The notes below the pieces were generated by a model. The model had not been told where the DNA came from. It ran no database searches and saw only the letters and a list, made by a program, of their open reading frames with translations. From NCBI RefSeq assembly GCF_047511655.1, contig NC_133394.1:108892343-108956342 (forward strand): a stretch of DNA of 64,000 bases, given 5' to 3'. The translations under genes were made by a program, and so were the position numbers. This DNA is from Castor canadensis (lineage: Eukaryota; Chordata; Mammalia; Rodentia; Castoridae). The first letter of the stretch is position 1. Each line of letters starts with the position of its first letter. Below are positions 23,151 to 35,796 of this stretch, one piece after another.

Positions 23151-26100
23151 CTTTCTTATTGGAGCAGAGTGTTGAATAAATGAGATGTCAGTGCACAAAA
23201 GCACCATAGTCACTTCCTCATATAGACAGAGAGGAGCAATATTTGTAGTGCAAACCGACTGATTACAACTGATTCTGAAGCTGACAGTTTGTTCTTCTGA
23301 AATCCTTGGCTAAATGCTGTTAGTTTGCTAATTAAACTGAGAAGGAGCCATATATGTTCATTCTTGAGGTGACAATAACTAACTTTCCCTTTCTTCTAAA
23401 GTGATAGCTTTAGAAGCTATCCTTCAAGAAGTTTATTTTTGTTCTTGTGTTTCTGCTTTTAAAAACTTTTTTTAGTTGTATATATTTATGTGATAGTCAT
23501 AGTTTGTTACATGTGTATAGTTTGTAATTATCAAATTCAGGTAGCTTAAGATTTCTCTTCTCTTAAACACTTTATTTTTTACCATTTCTAAATTTCTGCA
23601 GTAAGACATGATGGTAATATGTTTAGAGTTGCCAAATATTATCAAAGATTAATGGCTAATATAGATAAACTAATTCTAAATATAATAAAAACAGTGACCA
23701 TACATATCAAATTCATCTTTAGTTCTACTGTTTATTAGGGCTGAGTCTTGAAGGAATTTATTTGACAAAGTTTATAGTTCAAAGAAAGAGTGACATTCAT
23801 AATTTGCATTTTAACATTTCATTGTTTGTATCTAATCCAGTGAAATAATACACCCTTGCATGTATTCTGGAGTAATAACAATGTATAACTGTTGAGAAAT
23901 ACCTTCTGATTGTATTGGTAGGAAGGATTGTAGCATTTTGTTTCCTTTAGTTCCTGAGGTTAAGAACAAAGTTTTTGTTTGCATCTTTCTGATTTTTTTT
24001 TTAATTCCTGTTTTCCTCATCTGTAAAATATAGATTATAAATACTGTTAATGATAGATTATGACAAATATTTATAAAACAAAATCATGAGAACTTTACAT
24101 CATAGAGTCTAGCTACAAATAATTTTTGGTTTTTTATCTTTATTTTGGTTTTGATTTTAGAAAGTGGAGAAGGCAGAGTAAGAGAAGATAGAGGAGAAAT
24201 CAGTTCTGTGTTTCAGTCTAAAAGACAAATGTATATGCAGATAGAGCACCTGAGAACAATTACTCTTCTTATTATTACATACCATATTGAGAATGAATTT
24301 ATGGGGATATTTAAGAATTGTTTGCTTATGTGGAAGTGCCCAATTACCTAATCCTTATTCAAAATTATTTGACTATTCAGATCCCATCTCTTTAGTGAGC
24401 TTTGTTTCTGTCTTTTTACAGTCGAAGATCTTTAAATTTATCTTCTCAAGACTTTAAGAAAGAAATGTTTTGATTACTTTAGTTTAATGGAGCTGAAAAA
24501 TCCAAGTAAGTAAGAAGGTTAATTAATTTGTTTGGAATTCAAGTTTTATATTTGAATTTCATGTGAGGGAAGTAAGAAGAAAAGGCAAAACTGCTTGATC
24601 AGCATGGGGCGATTTTAAGAGCACTAACTAATTAGCTTATAAACCTGTTATGGTTCTGTTAGTTTGTAGAGGTCTCTAAATTCAGTTGTATATTAATGAA
24701 ACTTAATTGTATGCCTAAAACTGTAATTTGTAATCAGTAATTGACATGAAATATGTCAGGTGTATATGCACTACTACCTTGCTATGTGAGATAGGACCAT
24801 TTACTTATAGAATTTATATTTTATAGTAAGTGTTTTTCAAAATTCTTCCCTTAGTCTTTATGAGTCCTCTTATATAAATTTCCAAAAGATTCCTATAAGA
24901 AGTAATTTTAGTTGGTTGCATATTTAAAATAGACTTGGATATGGAAAATATGAAAACTAATTAAAATTTATTCAGTGAATATTTAGGAAGCCTAGTATAT
25001 TATAGTTTCATATTAATTTTCAAAATCTCTATGGGCATGAAAATTGGAAGAGTCTTTTAGCCCACTAATTTATCTGAACATCAAAAACACAGTCAGGCAA
25101 GTTCGTCTTGACATATTGCAATAGGAAGTATACAACACTATCTGTGAAGTCTTCTTAACAAAAATGTTTAAACTGAATATAACCAATCTTTCTAGCCCAA
25201 CTTCAAGTAGACATTAAATACAACGGAAAAAAATTCAAACAACATATGAAGAATCAATCCAAACAATTCATAAGGTGAGATATTCTGTAGCACAATTGAG
25301 TTCTCTTCAGATACTGTTTGTATCATAGGGACTTAAGTAACAGCAGTTAAATGCAATATGTGGATTTAGTCAGATATTGCTTTGAAAAGACTTACTCAAA
25401 AAGATATTTTGAAAAAATAGGAAGAAAGAACATTCATGATATTAAGTAATTACTTAATGATATTTAGTAATTATTTTTTGCTTTTTTTAGATGAGACATC
25501 ATATTCTGATTAGTTTTATGGGAGAATGCTTTTTGTGGAACTCAAACCAAACTATTTTTACAATTTATTTAAAAATGTTAGAATAAAGTAGATGAATTAG
25601 ATATAAAATACAGCAAGATCTACAATAGTTAGATCTTAGTGATAGAAATTCTGGGTCTATTGTTTTTTTCTATATATACTTCTGCATGTTTAAAAGTTCT
25701 AATAACAACAGCTCATAGGAAGGTAGAATCTATGTATTGATAAACTAAATAGTAAAATTTTTTTTTTAACTATTAAGCCTACACACCATTGATTAACTAT
25801 CTCCCATGTGCTAAGTTTCATGGAGATAGTGCAGGGAGATGGCTTGTTTCAGTGTCTGCTCTCATGACACATGTAGTCTATAGGGTAGGGTAAGTACTGA
25901 CTAGGTTAGGGGATAAGAATAACACATGTGGTGCTATTAATGTGTGTAACAATTGGATCTAACTTAGTCTTACAGAAAATGAAATATTTCAAGAAGAATT
26001 ATCAATGAAAACAGACCTCAAGGGCAGATAAAGAAACAGTGGGTGGTGAATGCCCTTAAAACTTGTAGAGGTTTAGTCATATCTCTAGCTTTAAAAAAAT

Positions 26101-27649
26101 AGCAGTATGATTGACCAAAAAAAAGTATTGAGGGAAATAAAAAAAGAATGAGTGAAAGAGAATTGAACAAGATTGGAAAGTTATAGAGCAACTAAGGTTA
26201 TTATAGGTTTGCATAAGGACTTTTGTTTTTGTTCTGAGAAAAGTACAAAGCTGTTGGATTATGATTAAGTAGAATTAAGTAATTTACTATTTTAGAGACC
26301 CCATCCTTGCAGAAATGAAAAGAATAGAATGAGGATTGTGGGTGTGACTATGATATTAGGATACTGCATGTATCAGGATAAGATACAATGGAATTTCAGA
26401 AAGTAAAACTGAAAAAAGAAAACTGGTACTAGGATGTAAGTCTGGAATCTCACACTTTTGTTTTTTTAGGGGACTTTATTTTTTCTAATGGTATTAAATA
26501 ATACCATTCTAATGGTATCAAATAAAGGGTTTAATTTTGGTGCTTACTCACAGCTTCTATTTTATTATAATTGGTTCAGAAGGGTGGGTAAGGTTTTCCA
26601 ATTGTTCATTGATCAAATGATAATATGTCATATGAAATAAACACACATATGTATTATACACATTTTATTAGCATAGAGATTAGTATCATCAAAAAACTAA
26701 GTTGCCCATTCAAAATAAAATAGATGAGATTATATTTCTACCTTTATTCTTGGCTTGTTCAAAATGTTTAGCTATTGCATAAATGGATTGCTTTGTTTGA
26801 TCCTAATTTAGCCATTGTTCCTTCCACTTTGAAATATGAACCACAAAATGTGGTTTATTCATGTAGTAGAAAATGCATGTTTAGACATTGGTGCTTCTTA
26901 TCATCTCATACTTGGGAGTTGGCCCAAGTATTAAAGTTAGCTCTTTAACAAAATCTTGTGTTTTAATTCTATGAGTTAAACTTGATAAACAACATCTTAT
27001 TCCTTCTCCAATGAGAGAATAATAAATTAGCGAGACTATAAGCATCCTAAACAAGTGCTCTGGAGGGTTGTTTTAATGCTCTTAATTGTCATTGCTTACC
27101 TAAGGGAAAAATAGTTCTTTTATAAGGGAGATCACACTTGAAGAGCTTTCTTTAAAATGTTGTAGGCCTCTCTATGGTTAAAATGGCAATGAGATTCAGC
27201 AGGACATCCTTAGCTCAGATCATGACACCTTGAGTCTTGGGATGTGCACATTCTCTTCAGGATTCCTCCCCATCCTCTGTCCTTTACATGCATGAAGTTG
27301 ACCAGAGTTTTTGAGAAACTTTAGAGCTGCAACTGTGAGATTATTCAAGCACTCCTTATGTAGGCTCTGGTTTCAGACAGGCATCCTTGTAAAAGGGTTA
27401 TACCCACTGTCCAGTGTTTTCTTGCAGTATCATATGAGCTTGCACTCCAGAATGGTGTTGGAAAGAGGAAAATTTCATGTGTCTAGGATACTAAAAGTCC
27501 ACTTCTGACCTTTAGGCTTATTTAGTGCATGTGAAACAATTTTTGAACTTTTACTCATCTGAGTTTTGACTCCAGATTTTATTCATCTGAGTTTCTACCT
27601 TAATGTGCCCTTGGTTCTTCAAGGCAGTCATCAACCTCAGCAGTATTAA
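23151..27649. other. Long stretch without recognised genes or repeats (4.5 kb)
   Basis: AT-rich, mostly unique-looking. A tiny MIR-like piece ('gttttcctcatctgtaaaat') lies at about 24011-24030, and a short inverted repeat around 26486-26507. No reading frame longer than 70 codons and none recognised. Confidence 0.45.
26483..26526. repeat. Small inverted and direct repeat around AATGGTAT
   Basis: The sequence reads AATGGTAT, then TAAATA, then ATACCATT, then again AATGGTATC. The first two arms form an 8-bp hairpin, and the third unit repeats the first directly. It ends in 'aaataaag'. Purpose unknown; it may be a local slippage product. Confidence 0.7.
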
Positions 27650-27850
27650 CTGACATCCTAAGTTGTATAACTTGTGTTGTGTGTGCTGTCTGTGTACTAT
27701 AGGAGGTTTACTAGCATATCTAGCTTCTAGATATCAGTAGCAACCTAACTGCTTGTTTCCTCTCTGTCACATTGTGATGACTGAATATGCCTTTAGACAT
27801 TGCAGATGTCCCTTGTGTGACAAAAATCAGCTCAAATTGAGAACTACTAG
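27650..27850 (-). repeat. MER5A-like hAT-Charlie DNA transposon remnant
   Basis: 'gtactataggaggtttacta', 'gcatatctagcttctagata' and 'tcagtagcaacctaactgc' are followed by 'cctttagacattgcagatgt' and a terminal 'aaattgagaactactag'. This follows the antisense MER5A order: CATTGTAGGATGTTTAGCAG, ATGCCAGTAGCA, CCAGACATTGCCAAATGTCC, GGTTGAGAACCACTG. Non-autonomous and ancient. Confidence 0.7.
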
Positions 27851-28342
27851 ACTGCAACACTTTGGTTGGGGTAGTGACAAGCATTCTTCATCCTCTACCC
27901 TGATTCACTCATGGCACTAAGAACAATTGTCCCATCTCCTATGCAAGATCCTAGCACCATGTCTGCCAGTTCTTGGTTATGTTCACATCAACCTTGTTCA
28001 AGGTCTTCCCTACTAGCCAAAGTGGTGTCATTATCAGCTACAAGGCACATCAGATTAGGGGAAGACAGTCTTTTTGGAAATGGAGAGTTAGTCTCATGCT
28101 GACTACCTGCAAGTGCCTGTGTGTGAAGGGAAGAGGTAAATTAATATGAAAGATATCACATTCTAGAAATGTAATCAAGAGATGTCTTACTCTACATTTA
28201 ACTTTTAAACACTTCAAAGGTATGTTAGCATGGCCAGAGAATAAATAACTCATATTTGTCTGAATAGTCTGGAAATGGATTACATTTGTGGTCATCATCA
28301 ATGGTGACAGTGAGGATCTTAGAACATCATGGGAAGCGAAGA
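27851..28342. other. No recognised feature
   Basis: No repeat or gene recognised. Opposing frames of 63 and 83 codons overlap here without homology. Confidence 0.4.
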
Positions 28343-28346
28343 TTTT

Positions 28347-28359
28347 GAAAGCGAAGCCA
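28347..28359 (+). repeat. Target-site duplication, left copy (13 bp, one mismatch)
   Basis: GAAAGCGAAGCCA here against GAAAGCAAAGCCA at 29010-29022, flanking the L1 3' end. Confidence 0.8.
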
Positions 28360-29009
28360 CAATGGAATTTTATGCAGCCATGAAGAAGAACGAAATGTTA
28401 TCATTCGCTGGTAAATGGATGGAATTGGAGAACATCATTCTGAGTGAGGTTAGCCTGGCTCAAAAAACCAAAACTCGTATGTTCTCCCTCATATGTGGAC
28501 ATTAGATCAAGGGCAAACACAACAAGGGGATTGGACTATGAGCACATGATAAAAGCGAGAGCACACAAGGGAGGGGTGAGGATAGGTAAGACACCTAAAA
28601 AACTAGCTAGCATTTGTTGCCCTTAACGCAGAGAAACTAAAGCAGATACCTTAAAGCAACTGAGGCCAATAGGAAAAGGGGAACAGGTACTAGAGAAAAG
28701 GTTAGATCAAAAAGAATTAACCTAGAAGGTAACACCCACGCACAGGAAATCAATGTGAGTCAATGCCCTGTATAGCTATCCTTATCTCAACCAGCAAAAA
28801 CCCTTGTTCCTTCCTATTATTGCTTATACTCTCTCTACAACAAAATTAGAAATAAGGGCAAAATAGTTTCTGCTGGATATTGAGCGGGGGTGGGGGGAGA
28901 GGGAGGGGGCGGAGTGGGTGGTAAGGGAGGGGGTGGGGGCAGGGGGGAGAAATGAACCAAGCCTTGTATGCACATATGAATAATAAAAGAAAAATGAAAA
29001 AAAAAAAAA
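28360..29009 (+). mobile_element. Young 5'-truncated L1 3' end (ORF2 C-terminus plus 3' UTR)
   Basis: A 650-bp insertion flanked by a 13-bp duplication with one mismatch. It holds the last 47 codons of ORF2, a 3' UTR with a strong G-rich tract at 28885-28948, an AATAAA-like 'aataataaaaga' and a poly(A) tail at about 28996-29009. The shared 3' UTR matches the 22437 copy essentially base for base by eye up to the G tract. This is the longest and best preserved young L1 piece in the window. The insertion point TTTT/GAAAG fits L1 endonuclease preference loosely. Confidence 0.92.
28362..28505 (+). pseudogene. L1 ORF2p last 47 codons, open
   Basis: Open frame reading MEFYAAMKKNEMLSFAGKWM, then ELENIILSEVSLAQKTKTRM and FSLICGH to TAG at 28503-28505. 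This is the undamaged C-terminal tail of L1 ORF2p from a recent 5'-truncated insertion. It shows the usual KWMELENIILSEVSQ-type segment and the final MFSLICG motif. The endonuclease, reverse transcriptase and zinc-knuckle-like parts are missing, so it makes no functional protein. The ATG here is an internal methionine, not a start. Confidence 0.9.
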
Positions 29010-29022
29010 GAAAGCAAAGCCA
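29010..29022 (+). repeat. Target-site duplication, right copy (13 bp, one mismatch)
   Basis: GAAAGCAAAGCCA, partner of 28347-28359. The mismatch (G to A) suggests one mutation since insertion. Confidence 0.8.
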
Positions 29023-30534
29023 AAACAGGTGATACAGTATAATGAAAAAACAATGTAATCCTGCAAGCAACATTAAGTACTTGTGCAAATTGCAAAGGCA
29101 AAGAAGATCTAAATCAATTCAATATTAACATTTTCTCATAGCAGGAGCAAAGGCACTACCCATAATAGGACATTTGCCAATAAAGAAAGTAAGGAGGTCA
29201 TTACAGGACCTGAAAAGAATGATACCATGTCTCATTTTGAACAATTTTACATGCATTGAGAAAGTTAAAAATATGCATGCACATATTATCTACCCATTTT
29301 CCTCCATGTTTGTTCATAGATAAATCACTAATAAATGCCAGAATATTTTTAAATCAAACTGCTTTTTACAAATATAGACCCTGCAGGCTATTGTCAGGAG
29401 TCACATTGCTAGAAAACAGTGCATTGGGAAGATACTTAGAGGATTATGTATGACTTGTTGATTTAACAGATACAGGAAGAGGAAATGGTATGTTTTCTAG
29501 ATTTCTGATTTAAAACATTAGTTATATGAAAAGAGTTTTAATATTTCCCCTTAATGCTATGATTGTCATTTCAGTGGGTTCTAATTAATAGATTTATTTG
29601 AATAGATGTGCTTTCTGAATTTTCAAAAATGTAATGACATTGGAATAGTAACTTGGTTTTAAAATAATGTTCTAAATATTTGTCCAAATTGCCATCCATT
29701 TTGGAAAACAGCAAAAAAGTCAGATGTAATTTTTCTTTTCTGCTTTTCTCTTAAATTTAAAACACTGTAACTCTAGCTAATTTTTTGCATGAATGAGTAG
29801 GTTATATAAATAGTTCAAAGTACCCCAACTCATAAAGCTTCCATGAGTTTTCAAACTGTACTAAATCAATGTAGAGCAATCAAGACAACTGAACTATAAA
29901 ATGGAGTGTTGTACAGCCTTGACTTGGCTTTATTTGGGTAGTATAACGCATTGATTGACATTTGAAAAATGTTGTATTCAATACTTATCCTCTTGAGAGG
30001 ATAAGAAATAGTCAGAAATTCAATAATAGCTATATACACATAACTGGATTATTGTCTCAAATTTATCCTCAGAAGTTTGCATTATAATTTTAGGCTGATT
30101 TGATTATGGGAGGGAATCTGCAATTTAATAAAGTACAATGTTGCTTTTAACAATTCATTTTTAGTTGCTGTCTGCAAAATTTCCCAACAATAAAGTATAT
30201 ATTTAGAGAAAAATCTAAATTTCATAATTAGTTATTGGCTAGTGGGAGCATTAAAAGTATCCTGTATTATCATTCCTGTCTCTAGTATGAAAGCCCTTCT
30301 GTGTACCTGAGCAGAGGGAAGAGAAACTAGAACTCAACCCCTTTCGTGTTGTTTATGTGATTCTTCACTTGGCGATGCTGGGTTTCAGAGCAGGATATTT
30401 CACTGTTCTCCACTTCAGAACCACAACCCTGGGTCTCCTGTTTTTTGTTAGAACAACAAAACCAATGTTTCAATAACAGCTCGTCATATGCCACAATATT
30501 TAAGCAAGTATTTTGTGAGGCACAATTTTTATTT
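29023..30534. other. No recognised feature
   Basis: AT-rich sequence without recognised repeat. An 86-codon minus frame at 30327-30587 has no known homology and runs into the MIR. Confidence 0.4.
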
Positions 30535-30645
30535 ATAGATGGAACTAGTTCATAGATGAAAAAACAGATACCAGGGATACATAACACACACTAGTTCACA
30601 CAGCTAGTAATGAATGTTCCAACATCACACTCAGTTCCGTTTAAT
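30535..30645 (-). repeat. MIR fragment
   Basis: 'tagatgaaaaaacagatacc', 'actagttcacacagctagta' and 'atgaatgttccaacatcaca' follow the antisense MIR core (cagatgaggaaactgaggc, aaggtcacacagctagtaag). Confidence 0.6.
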
Positions 30646-32125
30646 CCTAAATAACCATGATCACTATTATTCACACATTTCTTGTGTGAATATTAGTTTC
30701 TTCAGGGATTAAAGACAAAAACAATACTTGAATTAGTTTCTCTCAGCATTGGAAAATCATCAATGTAAGTATGGTACATGCTTAAAGAATGACACATCAT
30801 ACTGTGGAGCATCCATTTTCATTTACACAGTTTATTTAGATAGTATAGTTTATAAATAACTAATATGCAGATACAACTTGACATTGAAAAGGATGGTAAC
30901 AAAAAGTACAAAAAGGAGATGAGTTTAATACTTTTCCATAACACTTTTTTATTTAACTCTGTAAACATTTATAATTTTCTATGACATTAAAAAATGTTGA
31001 ATTTCATCTCAACACTTTTTAAAGGTAAGAAGTAAAATTATCTCTATATAATTAATTATTAGCCAATATTTTAGCTCATTGCTAATATAAATTTCCCAAG
31101 TTCTAAGGCATTATTCAACAAACAGTTCTTGCTTACACCAAATTATTTTCTTGAATGTATTTTCCACTACAGAGCTACTTCAGAAATTCAGCCAAACTTT
31201 GTAATTCAGTGAAAACAGATTTTAAAATATACTGACTGTTGCAATGGCATTTTGCAGGAAGACAGACATGTTTTTTATATTTAAAAGTATTGTCTGAACA
31301 GATGTAAGATAAAGCACATTTTTGAACATTGATAAAAGGCTGTCATAGAAAAACAGGTGCATGAAATCAGATTTGTTGCAATAAATGAAAAATTTTCTAT
31401 ACTACAAAGCCATTCATTAAAGAGAAATAAATCATTTCAAAATAAATATGGATTAATGTAGGGAGCATAAAACCGAACTTAAAAAGGGGTCAGAATGAAA
31501 CTATCACAACAAACAGTAGACATGATGCGCACATATGATAGGCAGATGGGAGGAATAATGAAATATAAATGGAAAACAGTGGATCAGAAAAAATGAAATG
31601 TTGAAAACATATGTAATGATCAACAATGGGAAAGCCTGTAATAAAGAAAGGACAAGTTCTGAAAAAACCTGTTTTAAAGGGAGGGATTAGTGGCTTTTAC
31701 CCAGATGGGAAATAGATAACTCAATCAAAGAACATATGATATTAATGGACCTGTTCTGGCAGAGCTGGGGATGGTTAAGTCATGTGTGCTGATCACAGTG
31801 TTCAAGCTGCCAAGTTTCTTTGTTTTGTGACACTGAGGTGATGCTTCTGCCCTGCATCAGAGTGGCCACAGCAGCAAAAGGCAATGCCTAAGGAAACTCA
31901 ATGTAAAAGTACGAAATAAGACATTTTCTGGCTATTATTGCAAATTGTTAAATTAATATTTCTGGCTGAAACAAATGTAATTTCAAATTTCTGCACTTTG
32001 TTATTTTCTTTAAGTGTGGCCAATATTTGATAAAAATAAATTCATTTAAATTACTTTAAGAATAAATGTTTTAATATTTCTTTAAAGTAAGAATTTGCAA
32101 AAATTCTTATATATATTTTTGTAAA
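30646..32125. other. No recognised feature
   Basis: About 1.5 kb of AT-rich sequence with no repeat or gene recognised and no long frame. Confidence 0.4.
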
Positions 32126-32212
32126 AAATATAGTTTGAGGTGCTTGTGATCAAACCCAGGGTGGGTTTCATGTACAGAAAGCTCTACACTTAGCTACAGC
32201 TACAGCCATTTT
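32126..32212 (-). repeat. ID-like SINE, diverged
   Basis: The plus strand reads 'gtgatcaaacccagggtggg', 'catgtacagaaagctctaca' and 'cttagctacagctacagcc', the antisense of the ID unit (B-box ggttcaatccc, A-box gtagagc...gtagctcag). Confidence 0.6.
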
Positions 32213-32412
32213 TTTTTTAATTGGTACTGGGGCTTGAATTTAGGGCATACACCTTAAGTCACTCCATCAGCCCTTTTGTTGTGAAGGAATTTTTCTAGCT
32301 CGGGTCTCTCAAACTATTTGCCTGGACTGGCTCCAAACCATGATCCTCCTGATCTCTGCTTCCTGAGTAGCTAGGATTGCAAGTGTGAGCCACTGACACC
32401 TATAATCCTAGG
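32213..32412 (-). repeat. Composite ID + B1 SINE
   Basis: A T-run, then the ID-like unit in antisense ('tggtactggggcttgaattt', 'cactccatcagccctttt'), then the B1-like unit in antisense ('ctagctcgggtctctcaaac', 'tgcctggactggctccaaac', 'catgatcctcctgatctctg', 'gtagctaggattgcaagtgt', 'gagccactgac'). On the minus strand the order is B1, ID, poly(A). It is immediately next to a separate ID unit, so two SINEs landed side by side. Confidence 0.8.
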
Positions 32413-34134
32413 TGTCATAGGATCATTGAACTTTTTAAATTAATTTAAAAAAAATAACTTGTAGAAATTTGGCTTGTTAAGTAAATATTGAATTGTGTGT
32501 AAAGTTTTTAATAATTTGATTAAACATTTGAATTCTTAAAAAAGTGTAATTTTTCACACTTTTTTATTTTCTCAAAAGTGAACAACATTTGAAGGCAGAG
32601 CTGTACCATCTGCCTAGATCTTATTTAGGATAAGTTTTAGATATTGTTTTAACAAAATAAAACTATTTAAATATAACAGACAAACAATTGAATAAATAGG
32701 TGCATTTCACAAAGCTTTGTTATAAGCATAAAAATTGTCTTACTAGGCACAATGTTAGAAAATTCATTTGATACATACAGGAGAAAATAGACAGGAAGCT
32801 GGAAAGTTTTAAGAGACTAAGGAGCTATCTATGGCATTTATCTCTTTGTCAGTGTCTTTGTTTTGGTCATAGTCTTTCTCTTCTTAAGGAGCTTATACAT
32901 ATTACTTTCTCTTTTCTTCTTTTTTTTCTCTTTTCCTCTCTTTCTTTCTTTTCTTTTCTTTTAGCCCAATACAGCTTTTTAATATCTAGTCTCTGACTAC
33001 TGATTATTTTTCAGGTTTAGATGGTGATGAGAATTTGGGATCTAACTTAGAAGTCACTCTTATTTTGTGATAAGGGCTTCTTCTTGCACCGTAGGCCTAT
33101 CTCAGGTATTTTACTGATGACTGTGTTATATGTATTTTATTCATGATTTAACTATTTTTATTACTTTTACATCATTGTCAATGTAATTCTAATATCTCTC
33201 AAATGCACACTAAAGAACTCTGAAAATATCTGTAGAGTACATAAATGAGTGATTCTGAAAAGAATATTTTAATCACAATTGGTTACAATGATATCTAAGG
33301 AAAGCAGCAGAACACATCACATGACATTGGATGTTCTTACTAGCTCATGTGAAGTCAAACAACAGCACTGGTAATGATAAACAACATTATGGGTACTTAA
33401 GCTCTATTTTCCAGACAATGTTAATTTTTTTTGCATTATTATATACTTATTACATCATCCTTTTTTTTTTTAATGTGGTAGTATCTTTAATTCCTCTCTC
33501 TTACTCTTTATCAGAAGTAAACTGAAGATTTCAATTGCAGTCACTTCACTTTACTCAAAATCTCTGTTCTTGCTCAGTGACTTTGCTACCATGTCAGGCT
33601 CAATATGCCTTTTTTTTTGAGTGAGTTATTTTTCAGGTGACTCATTATTCCCCTTGGAAAATAAACATATGTCTAGTAACCCCAACCATTTTCTGAATTT
33701 TCAGATATGTCTAAGTGTATTCACTGAACACATATAGGCATACAACGTTCCCAGAAATATATCAGAGAAGTTTTAGAAAATCATTAAACTTTAATCCTTA
33801 TGTAATCAATACCTCAATCTAGTCTTAAGTCAGAGTTCAAATATGTAAGGGAATTTTCATAAAAAAAAAGAGAATAAACAAAAAGACAAAACGAAGTAAA
33901 AAACAAAACCAAAGTGAACAAAACTACATAAAAATCAAAGGCTCAACTTGCTAATGTTTTAAAAGCAACGTAATTAGCAATGTAATGCAATGTAGTATTC
34001 TTTTTGTAGCCTATTCAGTAAAAATGATGCACTGTACTGGGCACATTACTTAGGTCTCAATAAATTTTCAATGTCAACTGGGGAAAGATAATAGATCATT
34101 GCCGTTTTCACTCAGTGAACATTTATAGAAAATG
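32413..34134. other. No recognised gene; pyrimidine-rich tract inside
   Basis: Mostly AT-rich and unassigned. At 32910-32963 there is a CTTTT/CTTTC-rich polypyrimidine run. T-runs at 33461 and 33610 are not clearly tied to an element. Confidence 0.4.
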
Positions 34135-34945
34135 AGATTTTGCTATTCACAACAGCCAAGCTATGGAAACAGCCAAGATGCCCCACTACTGATGAATAGA
34201 TTAAGAAAATGTGGTATTTATACACAATGGAATTTTACTCAGCTACAAAGAAGAATGAAATTTGGTCATTCCCAAGGAAGTGAAGTTAGTCAGACTCAGA
34301 AGGTCAAAAATCACATGTTTTCTCTCATTTGCAGAACATAGACCTAATACAAATGCAGCAATATGAAAAATAGGTCATGCTAATGGAAGGTCATACATGG
34401 GAGAGTAGGGAAATAAGAAGTTGAATATAGTTGATACACTCTCTATACAGGAATGAATATGGAAATCTTAAACTGATTGAAACTACCATAAGAAAGGGAC
34501 TAAGGTTGAAGATAAAAATTAGAGGAGATAAAGCAATTGGGTTATAATAGATATATACATGGAAATATCACATGGAAACTCCCTGAGTAGCTACCTTTAT
34601 CTCAAACAAGCTAGAATGTCATGACTTTGTTTTCTCTTTTCTCTTCTACAAAATCAGAGAACTGTAAGGCAGAACAAGTCCTGCCCCAAGGGCAAGACTG
34701 GCACCAGTGGGAGAGGGGAGGTGATGGGGCAAGGAGGTAGGAAGGTGAATATGGTATAATAAAATGTGTACATACGTAAGTAAATGCAAAAATGATACCT
34801 GTTGAAACTGGTCCAGGAATGTGGGAATCTGGGGAGGAGAGGATAAAGGAGAGTGGTAGAGGGGGTGAATTCATGCATGATATATTTGATACATTGTAAG
34901 AACCTGTGTACCCCCACCCAGCACAACAAAGGAAAAAAATAAAAA
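34135..34945 (+). mobile_element. L1 LINE 3' end, 5'-truncated, older
   Basis: Begins in ORF2 ('caacagccaagctatggaaa') and continues through the 3' UTR. The UTR includes the Castor-type-looking block 'tacctttatctcaaacaagc' near 34590, a purine-rich part at 34705-34745, and a second UTR end with 'cctgttgaaactggtccagg' and 'ttgatacattgtaagaacct', ending near an A-rich tail. It is more diverged than the 22.4- and 28.4-kb copies. Confidence 0.8.
34141..34341 (+). pseudogene. L1 ORF2p C-terminal fragment with internal deletion
   Basis: Translation shows YSQQPSYGNSQDAPLLMNRL, then a neighbouring-frame MEFYSATKKNE-like run. Sequence coding for the conserved KWMELKNIIL segment is missing, and the frame resumes as SEVSQTQKVKNHMFSLIC. 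The deletion (around 34262-34285) removes roughly a dozen codons. It is a dead remnant of the L1 at 34135. Confidence 0.75.
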
Positions 34946-35121
34946 TAACTCCATTATCATGAAAAAGAAAAAAATAGAAAATGTGCTTTTGTTTAAGGTC
35001 CTTAACATTTTCATTGAGGAACTATATGTTTACAGAAATGATCCCATGTCAGTCCATATGTATATAAGCAATATACAACTTTAAATTTCCTTCAAATTGG
35101 TCATAATAAAAGTAAATAGTT

Positions 35122-35346
35122 AAGAACTGAGAGCCAGTAACTCACACATATGTTCTTAGCTACTTGGGAAGCTGTGATCAGGTGGATCATGGTTTAATCC
35201 CAGTAGGGGAAAATAGTTCTAAAGACCACATCTCCAAAATAACTAGAGCAAAATGGACTAGAGATGTGGCTCAAGCAGTAGAGTGCCTGTTTTGCAAGCA
35301 TGAAGACTATTCAAACCCCAGTCCCACCACCAAAAAAAAAAAAAAG
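35122..35346 (+). repeat. Composite B1 + ID SINE with poly(A)
   Basis: B1-like left part ('gccagtaactcacacatatg', 'agctacttgggaagctgtga', 'tcaggtggatcatggtttaa'), then 'ccaaaataactagagcaaaa', then the ID-like right part ('gagatgtggctcaagcagta', 'gagtgcctgttttgcaagca', 'attcaaaccccagtcccacc'), then A13. Pol III A and B boxes of the tRNA-like unit are recognisable. Confidence 0.85.
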
Positions 35347-35796
35347 TTGAATAGAGTCTTTAATACAGAAATCATTAAATACATATTTATCTAGATTAAA
35401 CACATTTAAATGTTCTAAGAAAATAGAAAAAAATGAAGTTAATAAAGGGGAAAACTGATCAGATAATGCAGAATTATTTTTAAAAATCAGATGACTATAC
35501 TTTGCACATGAACCTATATATCCTTACATGTGTATGGGGAGCACAAATAAAGTCTTTTTTCTACATCAGTGGTTTTATATGTTGAAAGATTAGAGTCCCA
35601 CACAGACCATTGTCAAAGAATATGCCTAGGGATGCTGATACAAAAGTCCAGGGATAGGTCAGGGAACAGCACAGCAAAACTCCGCTGGTAATTCTTACAA
35701 TCATTCTGACTTAGGACCCAGAGCTCAAATTACCTTTTGTAGCATATGAAAAACAGACGAATATATATTCTAAATAGCTTAGCTCTTAATAATTAT
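35347..35796. other. No recognised feature
   Basis: AT-rich spacer between two composite SINEs. Nothing recognised. Confidence 0.4.
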
